NCBI GenBank assembly: GCA_026702845.1
Contig: JADCLS010000001.1
Location: 801,878 to 865,877, forward strand
Source: Candidatus Heimdallarchaeota archaeon
GTDB lineage: Archaea > Asgardarchaeota > Heimdallarchaeia > Heimdallarchaeales > Kariarchaeaceae
Direction: 5' to 3'
DNA length: 64,000 nt
Shown: positions 53,777-62,405 of the stretch, one piece after another
Layout: each line of letters opens with the position of its first letter
Position numbering within the stretch: the stretch's first letter is position 1
Translations under genes and position numbers: made by a program
Notes under the pieces: model-generated
Databases searched by the model: none
What the model was told of the DNA's origin: nothing
What the model saw: only the letters and a program-made list of their open reading frames with translations

Positions 53777-55006
53777 TCATAATTTTCTAATGTCAGCAGC
53801 AAATTTATGTCCAGATAATCCCTCACAATCAGCAATTTCAGCAGCAGTATCTATTATCTTAGAGATATCCCTATTCAATTCCTGAAATGTTTGAATTTTA
53901 ATAAAATTCAACACTGATAACCCTCCTGTAAATCTGGCAGTTCCTCCTGTGGGGAGGGTATGGTTGGGTCCTGAACAGTAATCGCCAAATACCTCAGCTG
54001 ATTGTGATCCGAGGAAAAGAGATCCATAATGCTTCAACTCAGATTCAAAATATGCCTGCTCATTGTGCATAATTTCCACATGCTCTGGAGCTATTAAATT
54101 ACTTATTTTAACCATATTCTCCTTAGTATCACATAGAATTACCAATCCCTCCTGTATTGATTTCACTGCAATCTCCTTTGTAGACAAATTTTGAATTTGA
54201 TTCCCTATCTCATTTATTACCTGTTGCGCAAAATCAAAGGATTCAGTTAGGAGATAACATCTTGCATCAATATCATGTTCAGCCTGTGCAAGGATATCAG
54301 CAGCAACTAATGTTGTGTTAGCATTAGAGTCTGCAATGATCAGTAATTCAGATGGGCCGGCAATCAGATCTATCCCAACCTTGCCAAACACCATTCGTTT
54401 AGCACTACTTACATATTTATTTCCAGGACCAACAATCATATCCACGGGATCAATAGTTTCCGTACCATAGGCAAGAGCTGCAATAACGTGTGCTCCACCA
54501 AGCCTCAACACTCTTGTCGCTCCGGCAATATATGCAGCTGTTAATACCTCAGAAGTGATTTTTGGACAGCATACCGTGATCTCACGAACCCCAGCAATCC
54601 TTGCTGGAATAGCACACATAAGCACTGTCGAGGGTAGAGGATAATTACCTCCGGGGATATAACAACCCACTCTATCCACTGGAATGATTTTATGACCAAA
54701 TCTGCCATATTGATTGATCATCTCAAAAGAATTAAGTTGATCAAGTTGAGCTTTGGCAAAATTAGATATTTGTTCTGCTGCAAAGGTTAATGCACTGATT
54801 ATTGCCTTTTCAGAGTTTTTGAAGGCTTGTTTTATCTCCTCCTCACTCACTTCAAATGTCTGGTCACCTAAGTCATCATATAAATTTGCATAATCTCTAA
54901 GAGCTTTATCTCCCTCTGCTCTAACCTTATTAATGATAGCTGATACATCTGGAAGATCAGATTCAAGATCTTGTTTGGAGAACTCATTAAAATTTATTAT
55001 TCTCAT
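53777..55006 (-). CDS. hisD: Histidinol dehydrogenase
   Basis: The 409-residue protein has the hallmarks of HisD: YIPGGNYPLPSTVLM, VDMIVGPGNKYV, GIDLIAGPSELLIIAD, DILAQAEHD with the zinc-ligand Gln/His, and the end CSGPNHTLPTGGTARF...GLSGHKFAADIR. It oxidises L-histidinol to histidine in two NAD steps at a zinc site. It is the last gene of the operon and overlaps the upstream hisAIE gene by four bases (ATGA), so translation is coupled. Confidence 0.96.
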   Translation of the reverse strand: MRIINFNEFSKQDLESDLPDVSAIINKVRAEGDKALRDYANLYDDLGDQTFEVSEEEIKQAFKNSEKAIISALTFAAEQISNFAKAQLDQLNSFEMINQYGRFGHKIIPVDRVGCYIPGGNYPLPSTVLMCAIPARIAGVREITVCCPKITSEVLTAAYIAGATRVLRLGGAHVIAALAYGTETIDPVDMIVGPGNKYVSSAKRMVFGKVGIDLIAGPSELLIIADSNANTTLVAADILAQAEHDIDARCYLLTESFDFAQQVINEIGNQIQNLSTKEIAVKSIQEGLVILCDTKENMVKISNLIAPEHVEIMHNEQAYFESELKHYGSLFLGSQSAEVFGDYCSGPNHTLPTGGTARFTGGLSVLNFIKIQTFQELNRDISKIIDTAAEIADCEGLSGHKFAADIRKL

Positions 55007-56217
55007 TTTCTCCTCCTCCAGAGCTCATTGATCACCTCAGCAGGATTGATCCCCTGTTGAACCATTAGGGCTGTCATGAAGAACTGCAGATCAGCTAGCT
55101 CCCAGATCAGATTTTGTCGATCCTCAAATTTTACCACTTCTTCTGCTTCCTCAAGTATTTTTGATTTTATTAATTCCTCATCTCTTAATAGATTGGTTGA
55201 ATAAGTGGATTTATTTGAATTAGAACGTTCTAATAGTGTATTATAGAGATCATCTAGGGAGAAGCTCAGATCTCCAAAACAGGTTTGTTTTCCTGTATGA
55301 CAGCTAGATCCCAACTGATCTACTGTGAAGATGAGGGAATCAGCATCACAATCTGATCTTATACTCAGTAATTTTTGGATATTTCCTGATGTCATTCCCT
55401 TGGTCCATAATTCTTTCCTTGATCTGCTGTAGTAGGTAGCATATCCACTCTCTATGCTTCTAAGAATAGATTCCTTACTAGAATAAGCAAGCATACGAAC
55501 TCTTCCTGATTTATCCTGGACTATTGTTGGAATAAGTCCCTTAGAAAAATCTAGTATCTCAAGTAGAGCACTCTCTAACCGAATCTCATCTGTGTAGATC
55601 GCCATTCCTATTTGGGCATGCATACCCTCTTGATTCAGAAATTTGATATCTTCAATGCTAGTTATCCCTCCAGCATAGGTTATTTGGTTACTCGTAGCGC
55701 TATTAATTGAGGATGCCAATTGTTTATTTATTCCTTGAAGCATGCCTTCCTTATTCACATCTGTGTACAGAAACTCAGAGCAATAGGATTCAATTTCCTC
55801 TATCTTCTCAATAGTCTGTACCTTAGTGCTATTTCTCCAGCCATCATCAACTATTTCACCATCCTTGCTATCAATTGCAGCAATTACTCTATCAGGATTA
55901 AAATTTTGTAAGAAATCGGCATTTGCTTGAGTTCCTATTATTATTTTCTTAGGCCCCAATTGCAATATATTATTTGCCTTTTGTTCAGATCTGATACCTC
56001 CTCCAACTCTAATATCTGCAATATTTGCTATTTTTCTGATAAGATTCTCATTATTTCCATTGCCAAAACTTCCATTGAGGTCGATTACAGCAATCTCTCC
56101 AAATAGATTAAAATATCTGGCTAGATTCTCAATATCTGATCGTTCTAGTACTTTTTGTTTACCTTGTACAAGTTGCACAGCTTTACCATCTAATAGGTCA
56201 ATACTTGGGATGATCAT
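55003..56217 (-). CDS. hisAIE: HisA-HisI-HisE three-domain fusion protein
   Basis: From ATG 56217 (404 aa), residues about 1-225 are a TIM-barrel ProFAR isomerase ([39 protein letters not shown]). About 228-315 is PRA-cyclohydrolase ([34 protein letters not shown]). The last 80 residues are PRA-ATP pyrophosphatase ([33 protein letters not shown]). It thus runs HisE and HisI (steps 2 and 3) plus HisA (step 4). ATG 56217 overlaps the hisF stop by four bases and is chosen over the frame start at 56250, which would add 11 residues before the HisA core. Confidence 0.93.
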   Translation of the reverse strand: MIIPSIDLLDGKAVQLVQGKQKVLERSDIENLARYFNLFGEIAVIDLNGSFGNGNNENLIRKIANIADIRVGGGIRSEQKANNILQLGPKKIIIGTQANADFLQNFNPDRVIAAIDSKDGEIVDDGWRNSTKVQTIEKIEEIESYCSEFLYTDVNKEGMLQGINKQLASSINSATSNQITYAGGITSIEDIKFLNQEGMHAQIGMAIYTDEIRLESALLEILDFSKGLIPTIVQDKSGRVRMLAYSSKESILRSIESGYATYYSRSRKELWTKGMTSGNIQKLLSIRSDCDADSLIFTVDQLGSSCHTGKQTCFGDLSFSLDDLYNTLLERSNSNKSTYSTNLLRDEELIKSKILEEAEEVVKFEDRQNLIWELADLQFFMTALMVQQGINPAEVINELWRRRK

Positions 56218-56963
56218 ATTCTCACTATCACTCCTTTTTGTTTTAGACACTGCTTGAGTTCTTGAATCTCGATTTCTCCATAATGAAATATTGAAGCAGC
56301 TAAACCTGCATCCACATTAGTTGATTTGAATAAGTAAACAAAATCTTCTATAGAACCAGCACCACCAGAGGCAATTACTGGAATATTCAGTTCCTTAACA
56401 AGTGAATACAATTCTAGGTCAAATCCTTGTTTCATTCCATCAGCATCCATAGATGTTAGTAAAATCTCACCAGCCCCTAACAATTCTACTTCTTTAACCC
56501 AGTCTGTTAGCAACAAATTGGTATTAACTGTTCCACTATTAGAGAATACATAGTATTCATTATCAATTTTCTTTACATCAATGGCTACAACAATACATTG
56601 TGATCCAAATACCCTTGAAACATTACTGATAAGTTCAGGATTACTCAGAGCTGCACTATTAATCGCAACCTTATCTGCCCCAGCAAGTAGCAATTCTCTG
56701 ATATCTTCTACTGACTTAATTCCGCCTCCAATCGTGAAAGGGATAAAAATCTCCTTGGCTACTGATTTAACTAGTTTCACTACCGTTTTCCGTTTCTCAT
56801 TAGTAGCTGTGATATCAAGAAATACTAACTCATCTGCCAATTCATTATATGATTTGGCCAGCTCAATAGGATCTCCAGCATCTTTTAAGTTCAGAAAATT
56901 CCTTCCCTTGACAACCCTGCCATTTTTAACATCCAAGCAAGGTATTATCCTCTTACTCAGCAT
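56214..56963 (-). CDS. hisF: Imidazole glycerol phosphate synthase cyclase subunit
   Basis: The TIM-barrel protein begins [20 protein letters not shown] with the first catalytic Asp, includes [18 protein letters not shown] and [13 protein letters not shown] with the second catalytic Asp, and ends [13 protein letters not shown] and [13 protein letters not shown]. Met4 of the frame (56963) is preferred; a start at 56972 would add only three residues. It cyclises PRFAR with ammonia supplied by HisH to give IGP and AICAR. It overlaps hisH upstream by seven bases and hisA downstream by four. Confidence 0.95.
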   Translation of the reverse strand: MLSKRIIPCLDVKNGRVVKGRNFLNLKDAGDPIELAKSYNELADELVFLDITATNEKRKTVVKLVKSVAKEIFIPFTIGGGIKSVEDIRELLLAGADKVAINSAALSNPELISNVSRVFGSQCIVVAIDVKKIDNEYYVFSNSGTVNTNLLLTDWVKEVELLGAGEILLTSMDADGMKQGFDLELYSLVKELNIPVIASGGAGSIEDFVYLFKSTNVDAGLAASIFHYGEIEIQELKQCLKQKGVIVRI

Positions 56964-57538
56964 GCCATCCACCTCTTGAGCAATCGCAATCCCAATTGAC
57001 CAGATCTTTCTGGATGGAATTGAGTGGCTAGCAAATTATTTTGTTTCACAGCTGATGCGAACTTCTCATAATATGTAGTTGTGGTAAATATTATCTCATT
57101 CTCTATTGGTTCTGGAAAGTAAGAGTGAACAAAGTAATAGTAACCTTCCTCAAAATAATTCTCACTTCTTGGCACAACAGTATTCCAGCCTATTTGTGGA
57201 ACTTTCCCTAGTCTAAACCGTCTTACATCCCCTTTGAGTATTCCCAGACCTGGTAGGCTTGTTGATTCCTCACTGGATTCAAAAAGTACTTGATACCCAA
57301 GACAAATACCTAAAAAGGGTTTATCTGCCAAAATCCATTCCCTTAACGGAGTATCTAGTTGATTTTCTTTAATAAATTTCATCAGGGAATCAAATGCACC
57401 AACACCGGGAAGGACAAGTTGGTCAATACCATCAAATTCCTCTGGTGTACCAATAAGCTTTACTTTTGAACCAAGTTTATCGAATGCATTCATGACATTG
57501 AATAGATTTCCCATATTATAATTTATCACCCCAATCAT
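56957..57538 (-). CDS. hisH: Imidazole glycerol phosphate synthase glutaminase subunit
   Basis: The 193-residue class I amidotransferase has nucleophile Cys79 in LGICLGYQ, and His175 and Glu177 in QFHPERSG. The start [15 protein letters not shown] is typical of HisH. It releases ammonia from glutamine for HisF. It overlaps hisB upstream by four bases. Confidence 0.95.
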   Translation of the reverse strand: MIGVINYNMGNLFNVMNAFDKLGSKVKLIGTPEEFDGIDQLVLPGVGAFDSLMKFIKENQLDTPLREWILADKPFLGICLGYQVLFESSEESTSLPGLGILKGDVRRFRLGKVPQIGWNTVVPRSENYFEEGYYYFVHSYFPEPIENEIIFTTTTYYEKFASAVKQNNLLATQFHPERSGQLGLRLLKRWMAC

Positions 57539-58128
57539 AAGTCTAACAACTCCTTTGTTGATGGAATCTCATCCTTCTGATTTTCATTAATCTGGCATGC
57601 CAATCTCATGGATTTAGCAAATGCTTTGAATATTGCTTCCAATTTGTGGTGATCATTCTCACCTTCCAGTATTTCAATAAAAATATTCATACCTGAGGCT
57701 CTAGCTAAGGATTCAAAGAAATGTTTAGTGAGGTCTGCATCAAAGTCTCCCACAAACTGTCTACGTATGGATCCTTTAAACACTACATATGATCTACCAG
57801 ATAGGTCTAAACTACATAAAGCAAGAGTTTCGTCCATCGGGAAAATGAAAAATCCTGCTCGTTCAATGCCTTTTCGATCTCCCAATGCCTTTTTGATAGC
57901 CTCTCCAATTACTAAACCCAAATCTTCAACTAGGTGATGTTGATCCACATGTAAATCACCCGTAGCATCTATTTTTACATCGAAATTACTATACTTGCTA
58001 AATGCCTCTAGCATGTGATTGAGAAAACCTATAGGTGTATTTATTTGAGACTTACCAGCTCCATCAATAAAGATACTTACAGAAATTTCAGTTTCTGCAG
58101 ATTTCCGCTCAACTACAGCACATCTCAT
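57535..58128 (-). CDS. hisB: Imidazoleglycerol-phosphate dehydratase
   Basis: The 197-residue protein shows the duplicated metal-binding motifs of HisB dehydratase: FLNHMLE, DQHHLVEDLG, and ENDHHKLEAIFKAFAKSMR. It removes water from IGP to give imidazole-acetol phosphate at a manganese site. It is the stand-alone dehydratase; the phosphatase fused to this enzyme in enterobacteria is absent and is instead fused to HisC. It overlaps hisC by four bases. Confidence 0.96.
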   Translation of the reverse strand: MRCAVVERKSAETEISVSIFIDGAGKSQINTPIGFLNHMLEAFSKYSNFDVKIDATGDLHVDQHHLVEDLGLVIGEAIKKALGDRKGIERAGFFIFPMDETLALCSLDLSGRSYVVFKGSIRRQFVGDFDADLTKHFFESLARASGMNIFIEILEGENDHHKLEAIFKAFAKSMRLACQINENQKDEIPSTKELLDL

Positions 58129-59777
58129 AAGATAACCTCCAACTCATTTACTGTAGGTAAACGATAATCACTTTCTAACTCTTCCAAACCGATGGAAATT
58201 GAGGTGACACCAGCCTGTTTAGCAGCAACTATGTCATTGATAGTATCTCCTACGTAGATTAATTTGTCAGCTTTCAATTCTTCTTTTATCATAAGTAGCC
58301 CTTCAGGATCAGGTTTTTGCTTATCCATTTCCAGATCATTCAGACTGATCATCAAGTCAAAAAACAGCTCAATATCAAATTTCCTAAGGGTGAACTGCAT
58401 CTCATCCCGTGGTCTTCCCGTAAAAATTGCCAAGCGATAATTTTGGTGGAGTTTCTTGAGAAGTTTCTTATCGACAATCAATTGCTCATTTTGAATGAGA
58501 CCATCGAAATTTTTACCCAAATAATACTCTTGAAACGTATCAATAATTGTATCCAAGGAGATGAATATACCACGATTTTTCAGAATATTCTGACTGAGGA
58601 TCCAATCATTATTACTCCCAAGATTTCTCTTCTCATTAGCTATTTCCTGTTGCTCACAAGGTATTTGAGAAAATTTCTCAACTGTTCGAGAAATGGATTT
58701 TCTGTATGATGCTTGGACATCTATCAATACACCATCCATATCAAAAACTATAGTATCTCTGGAAAGTAATAAGTCTATGACATTTAGTAGATCATCCATC
58801 TGGATTTTTGACCCGATTGTTATTCTGGAGCAACCAGGTATTGCATTTGATTGATCTCTAATGAGAATTCCAAGTGATCGTAATCCTCGAATCATGTAGG
58901 AATTCAAAGAACCAAACTGCACTAGAATGAAATTTGCTTCAGAAGGATATACAAAAAAACCTCTTTTCTTCAGTTCTTTGCTAAGATATTCTCTATTCTG
59001 CACTATTATCTGAATTGAAGTTTTAATTGCAGAATCATCCAAGATCAGTCTTTGGATAAATACAACTGCCGCGATATTAACTGCATATGGTGATGATCTG
59101 GCCTTTAATTGCGAAATAAATTTCTCTGGGCCAATTATTGCTCCTAGCCGTAATCCAGCCATTGCATATGCTTTGGAAAATGTGCGTAGTACCAAAAGGT
59201 TATCATATTCTTGCAACAGATAGATTAACGAAACAGCTGCAAAATCGACATATGCCTCATCCAGAATAAATAATGTAAAAGGATTGCACTCCAAAATGGT
59301 TCTCAATTCTCTAGCACTTATCACGCTCCCAGTAGGATTATTGGGGGAGCAGATGAACACTACTTTGAAATAGACATCTTGAAGAGGACCTATGAATGAG
59401 TAACCCTTCAATATATCATATTCATAGATTTTTGCCATAGTTAATTCTGAATAGAATTTATACATACTAAAACTAGGTCGGGGAAGTAGAACCTTATCAT
59501 CGTTCCTGAGAAAGGTTTGGCTAATTAACCGTATGGCATCGTCTAAGCCATTTGTTAGAAGTAGATTGTTTATCGATATTTCAAGAAATTCTGAAATTAC
59601 ATCGTACGCTTCGTTATAATTAGGATAACTGGAAATCATTTCTCTAGATAATATCAATTCATCTTGAAGTTCTATAACGATATTCTCATTAAAATCTAAT
59701 CTTAGATATTCTCTTCTCTCCTCTAAAGGGGGATTATATCCCTTGAATTCTGAAGGATACGGTGACAGAAAACTCAA
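58125..59777 (-). CDS. hisC: Histidinol-phosphate aminotransferase fused to HAD phosphatase
   Basis: Residues 1-338 are a type I PLP aminotransferase of the HisC type (CSPNNPTG at 143-150, LDEAYVDF at 172-179, PLP-binding Lys202 in RTFSKAYAMAG, GxSRITIGS near 315-323). Residues 341-550 are a HAD phosphatase with Asp346/Asp348 (DMDGV), Thr453-Gly454 (FTGRP), Lys488 (KPDPEG) and GDTINDIVAA with Asp515. The HAD domain plausibly hydrolyses histidinol phosphate, the step after HisC, so one chain would do steps 7 and 8. It overlaps hisG upstream and hisB downstream by four bases. Confidence 0.9.
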   Translation of the reverse strand: MSFLSPYPSEFKGYNPPLEERREYLRLDFNENIVIELQDELILSREMISSYPNYNEAYDVISEFLEISINNLLLTNGLDDAIRLISQTFLRNDDKVLLPRPSFSMYKFYSELTMAKIYEYDILKGYSFIGPLQDVYFKVVFICSPNNPTGSVISARELRTILECNPFTLFILDEAYVDFAAVSLIYLLQEYDNLLVLRTFSKAYAMAGLRLGAIIGPEKFISQLKARSSPYAVNIAAVVFIQRLILDDSAIKTSIQIIVQNREYLSKELKKRGFFVYPSEANFILVQFGSLNSYMIRGLRSLGILIRDQSNAIPGCSRITIGSKIQMDDLLNVIDLLLSRDTIVFDMDGVLIDVQASYRKSISRTVEKFSQIPCEQQEIANEKRNLGSNNDWILSQNILKNRGIFISLDTIIDTFQEYYLGKNFDGLIQNEQLIVDKKLLKKLHQNYRLAIFTGRPRDEMQFTLRKFDIELFFDLMISLNDLEMDKQKPDPEGLLMIKEELKADKLIYVGDTINDIVAAKQAGVTSISIGLEELESDYRLPTVNELEVIL

Positions 59778-60772
59778 TTGATCCCGCTCCTCAAATTCTC
59801 AAGCAAGATTGTATATCTTTGTGGTGTTTCTTCAAAGATAAAATCAACCTTGGATACTACCACACCAGAACCACCCAATTCACGTATTTCATTGATTATC
59901 TTGGATAAATTTCTTCTTGATGCTATTATGTGCATGGCAAACATATCAGATCCATCCTTGGCATAGATGGGTGATATTGTTGGGCCATTTAATCCTGATA
60001 ACTCATCAGATTCGAAAATTCGTTTCATCACCTCATTGGGTTCTCCACGCATATTTGCCTGAACTGATAGAAAATTTCTTGCTCTTAACGTTGCTTCAAA
60101 TAATTCCAAGAGGAGTAAAGCAATTTTCAGATCCTCCTCTCTTGACAAGTTAATTCTGTTAGCAAAAAATGTGGCCTCTGAGCTGAGAATAGTTCCATCT
60201 TTCAATCTTTTCAATCGATTATCCACCAGTGTTTGGCCTGTAGAAACTAGATCGATAATAAAATCCGCATTTCCAAGTGCTGGAGACACTTCAAGTGTTC
60301 CTGCTCCTGAGACAAACTCAAATGGAATTTTTTTCTCTTGTAGAAATTTTGCGCTTATTTGTGGAAATTTTGATGCCACCCGGTACGTTTTACCATTTGA
60401 TAGCTTGTTTACACTTGATATATCCCAAGAATCCGGTACTGCTATTTCAAGTGTGCATCTACCAAATCCAAGTTCATCATGAATGATTATAGTTTCATTT
60501 TTAGGATTACTATACTCATTGATTAAATCAAGCCCAGCAATTCCGAAACTCAGAACTCCTGATTTTACGCCTTCCACAATATCCTCTTGACGAAGAAAGA
60601 CAACTTCTATTTCTGGAATTTCCTCAATACTAGCTAAATATCTTCGATTCTCTCTGCGTATTGTCAATCCGCAATCTGAGAAAAGCTCAAATATTCTATC
60701 ATACATCCTTCCCTTACTAGGAAGTCCAATTCTAATTTTAGTTACTAGAGAATCTCTAGTGAACACATTCAC
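59774..60772 (-). CDS. hisG: ATP phosphoribosyltransferase, long form
   Basis: The 332-residue protein has the catalytic core KIRIGLPSKGRMYDRIFELF...FGIAGLDLINEY...GAGTLEVSPALGNADFIIDLVSTGQT, then a C-terminal ACT-like regulatory domain of about 80 residues (PTISPIYAKDGSDMFAMHIIAS...ELGGSGVVVSKVDFIFEE). The long form is normally a hexamer inhibited by histidine and needs no HisZ. It starts the pathway by joining PRPP to ATP. The start is uncertain: GTG at 60772 opens the frame, but the strong ribosome-binding site upstream points to an out-of-frame ATG (see the leader feature). Confidence 0.92.
   Translation of the reverse strand: MNVFTRDSLVTKIRIGLPSKGRMYDRIFELFSDCGLTIRRENRRYLASIEEIPEIEVVFLRQEDIVEGVKSGVLSFGIAGLDLINEYSNPKNETIIIHDELGFGRCTLEIAVPDSWDISSVNKLSNGKTYRVASKFPQISAKFLQEKKIPFEFVSGAGTLEVSPALGNADFIIDLVSTGQTLVDNRLKRLKDGTILSSEATFFANRINLSREEDLKIALLLLELFEATLRARNFLSVQANMRGEPNEVMKRIFESDELSGLNGPTISPIYAKDGSDMFAMHIIASRRNLSKIINEIRELGGSGVVVSKVDFIFEETPQRYTILLENLRSGIN
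60744..60760. promoter_or_regulatory. Perfect 17-nt palindrome in hisG 5' end
   Basis: ACTAGAGA-N-TCTCTAGT (8-nt arms, 1-nt centre) spans codons 5-10 of hisG and covers the stop codon of the small upstream ORF. It could form a hairpin in the mRNA or bind a repressor. Confidence 0.6.
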
Positions 60773-60782
60773 CTTGTTTCAT
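60756..60782 (-). CDS. Possible 8-codon leader ORF before hisG
   Basis: On the minus strand, GGAGGTG (60795-60789) is followed six bases later by ATG at 60782, encoding MKQGECVH and then TAG at 60758-60756. It overlaps the hisG GTG in another frame. It has a better ribosome site than hisG itself. It may be a translated leader, or it may reveal a frameshift at the hisG start. Confidence 0.4.
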   Translation of the reverse strand: MKQGECVH

Positions 60783-60794
60783 AAAAAACACCTC

Positions 60795-60810
60795 CAAATC
60801 AATTGATTTG
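60795..60810. promoter_or_regulatory. Perfect 16-bp palindrome abutting the his ribosome-binding site
   Basis: CAAATCAATTGATTTG is a perfect palindrome directly upstream of GGAGGTG. Its place is suited to a repressor that blocks transcription or to an mRNA hairpin that hides the ribosome site. Confidence 0.6.
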
Positions 60811-61133
60811 AAAATCTAGTGTAGCCTATTCTGTTCGAAAATTTCATGTTGATGAACACAAACACCAGGTTTCATATTACCTCAGCTACAAATCAACTTT
60901 CAATATTGGTCTATAAAATCATTATGTTTGTACAGCTAACTTGATGAGACTTAATTGAATAATGTTAATAATCCTAGAAACTAGTTCATACTTCATTTTG
61001 ATAGATATAATTTACCAAAAATAATGTATTTACCTTACCATCTAATTTGTTATATTTGGCTACATCCATAATATTTGGCTAATTTGATTGAATTAGTATA
61101 AAATATAGCAAAAAAAAATCACTTAATTAATAG

Positions 61134-61141
61134 TTTAAATA
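61134..61141 (+). promoter_or_regulatory. TATA box of the tat operon
   Basis: TTTAAATA is centred 26 bp before the tatA ATG at 61164, the archaeal TATA-to-start distance, so the transcript is probably leaderless. Confidence 0.55.
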
Positions 61142-61163
61142 CTATCATTTTTTACTTTCGAAT

Positions 61164-61433
61164 ATGGCACTAGGTAATCCCGAATTACTCCTGCTTATAG
61201 GTCTGGCATTACTCCTGTTTGGTCCTAATAAGATCCCAGAATTTGCTAGGGCAATCGGAAAGGCGACCAATGAATATAAGAAAGGTATAGCAGAAGCTAA
61301 GAAGACTTTTTCAGGGGAGACAGATTCACAGTTTAGCACGGAGGAATTGGAGATCATTCAGGCTGCTAAAGATGCTGGTATTCCAACGGAAAACCGATCG
61401 ATTGAAGAAATTGCATCAGATTTAGTGGAATAG
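61164..61433 (+). CDS. tatA: Twin-arginine translocase TatA-type subunit
   Basis: The 89-residue protein has one TM helix (about 6-19) with the polar Asn/Glu near its start, the hinge FGPNKIPEFARAIGKA and an amphipathic helix to about residue 45, followed by an acidic tail. TatA oligomers open the membrane for folded proteins with RR signal peptides. The start is probably leaderless from the TATA box 26 bp upstream. tatC begins nine bases after its stop. Confidence 0.92.
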   Translation: MALGNPELLLLIGLALLLFGPNKIPEFARAIGKATNEYKKGIAEAKKTFSGETDSQFSTEELEIIQAAKDAGIPTENRSIEEIASDLVE

Positions 61434-61442
61434 TGATGACTA

Positions 61443-62405
61443 TTGGCATTTAAACCCAATTGGATGAAAGAAGGCGAGAAAAATCTAGCTAATGCTCCCG
61501 AAAAGTTACGAGAGAGTTTAGAAAGGACAGTTCCAAGCCTAAAGAATCCAGGGGGGATAAATTTCTCCGCCACTTCAGATGCTCAGAGTAAGATAATTTC
61601 AGCAGAACCCATGGAGTTGTCAGATCATGTCATTGAGTTATACAAATTACTGAGAAAAGTTGTTCGAAACATATTTATTTGTTCAGTACTTGTCTTCATA
61701 CTACCCGGTATTGAGGATGGTAATCTGGCCTTATATCCGTTCAAACCACTAGTTCTCCAGGTTCTAAATGTGGTGATCCATCACATTTTTAATTCATTTG
61801 ATATGCAGTCTGTTGAGATCTATATTGGATCTCCTCTGACTCCGATATCCATGTACATCAATCTTGGAGTCTTCATGGGTACACTGATAGCTTTACCTTT
61901 GACACTTAAACAGATTATGGATTTTGTAACACCTGGACTTACCCCTAAGGAAATAGAAACCCTATTTTCAATTGGTAAAAATGCGATTATCCTTTTTTTG
62001 GTCGGAGTAGGTATATCCTATTTCTTCATTCTTCCCAATACTTTTAGAATCCTTGGTGTATCTGGAGGGATTGTGGGAGAGGCTACACTTTTACAGATGT
62101 ACAGCCTTCAATCAGTCATTAACCTGATGCTCTGGGGGACACTTGGTGGAGGATTGCTCTACGCATCTCCATTACTACTTGTGGCATTGGTTAATTTAGA
62201 TATACTCGAGACACAACAGATTGCAAATCGAAGACGTGAGATTTTGATGGTTGTGTTTATTTTTGCAGCCTTTATCACCCCAGATCCAACGATTGTGTCA
62301 ATGGTCATATTATCAATACCAATGATTGTCATTGTTGAGTTGATGATCACCATGGGTTACCGTATCGAACTCAAGAAACTCATAGAAGGAGATTTATTAT
62401 TATGA
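61443..62405 (+). CDS. tatC: Twin-arginine translocase TatC subunit with N-terminal extension
   Basis: Six TM segments and the conserved N-terminal motif DHVIELYKLLRK (Glu65) that reads the twin-arginine signal identify TatC. PLTPISMYINLGVFMGTLIALP and FITPDPTIVSM are typical core segments. From TTG 61443 the protein has about 57 extra residues before the Glu65 region; Met8 at 61464 is another start. The extension is charged and helical (MKEGEKNLANAPEKLRESLER) and not usual in TatC. The gene overlaps the next gene by ATGA. Confidence 0.92.
   Translation: MAFKPNWMKEGEKNLANAPEKLRESLERTVPSLKNPGGINFSATSDAQSKIISAEPMELSDHVIELYKLLRKVVRNIFICSVLVFILPGIEDGNLALYPFKPLVLQVLNVVIHHIFNSFDMQSVEIYIGSPLTPISMYINLGVFMGTLIALPLTLKQIMDFVTPGLTPKEIETLFSIGKNAIILFLVGVGISYFFILPNTFRILGVSGGIVGEATLLQMYSLQSVINLMLWGTLGGGLLYASPLLLVALVNLDILETQQIANRRREILMVVFIFAAFITPDPTIVSMVILSIPMIVIVELMITMGYRIELKKLIEGDLLL

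Larger units (their letters stand above)
60773..61163. promoter_or_regulatory. Divergent control region of the his and tat operons, 391 bp
   Basis: The his-proximal end holds the mini-ORF start, the ribosome site and the 16-bp palindrome; the tat-proximal end holds the TATA box at 61134-61141. The AT-rich middle (about 60820-61120) contains no ORF, repeat or structure I can recognise. Confidence 0.5.

Noticed and set aside
61145..61357. Minus-strand ORF over tatA
   Set aside because: It is a shadow of the well supported tatA gene.
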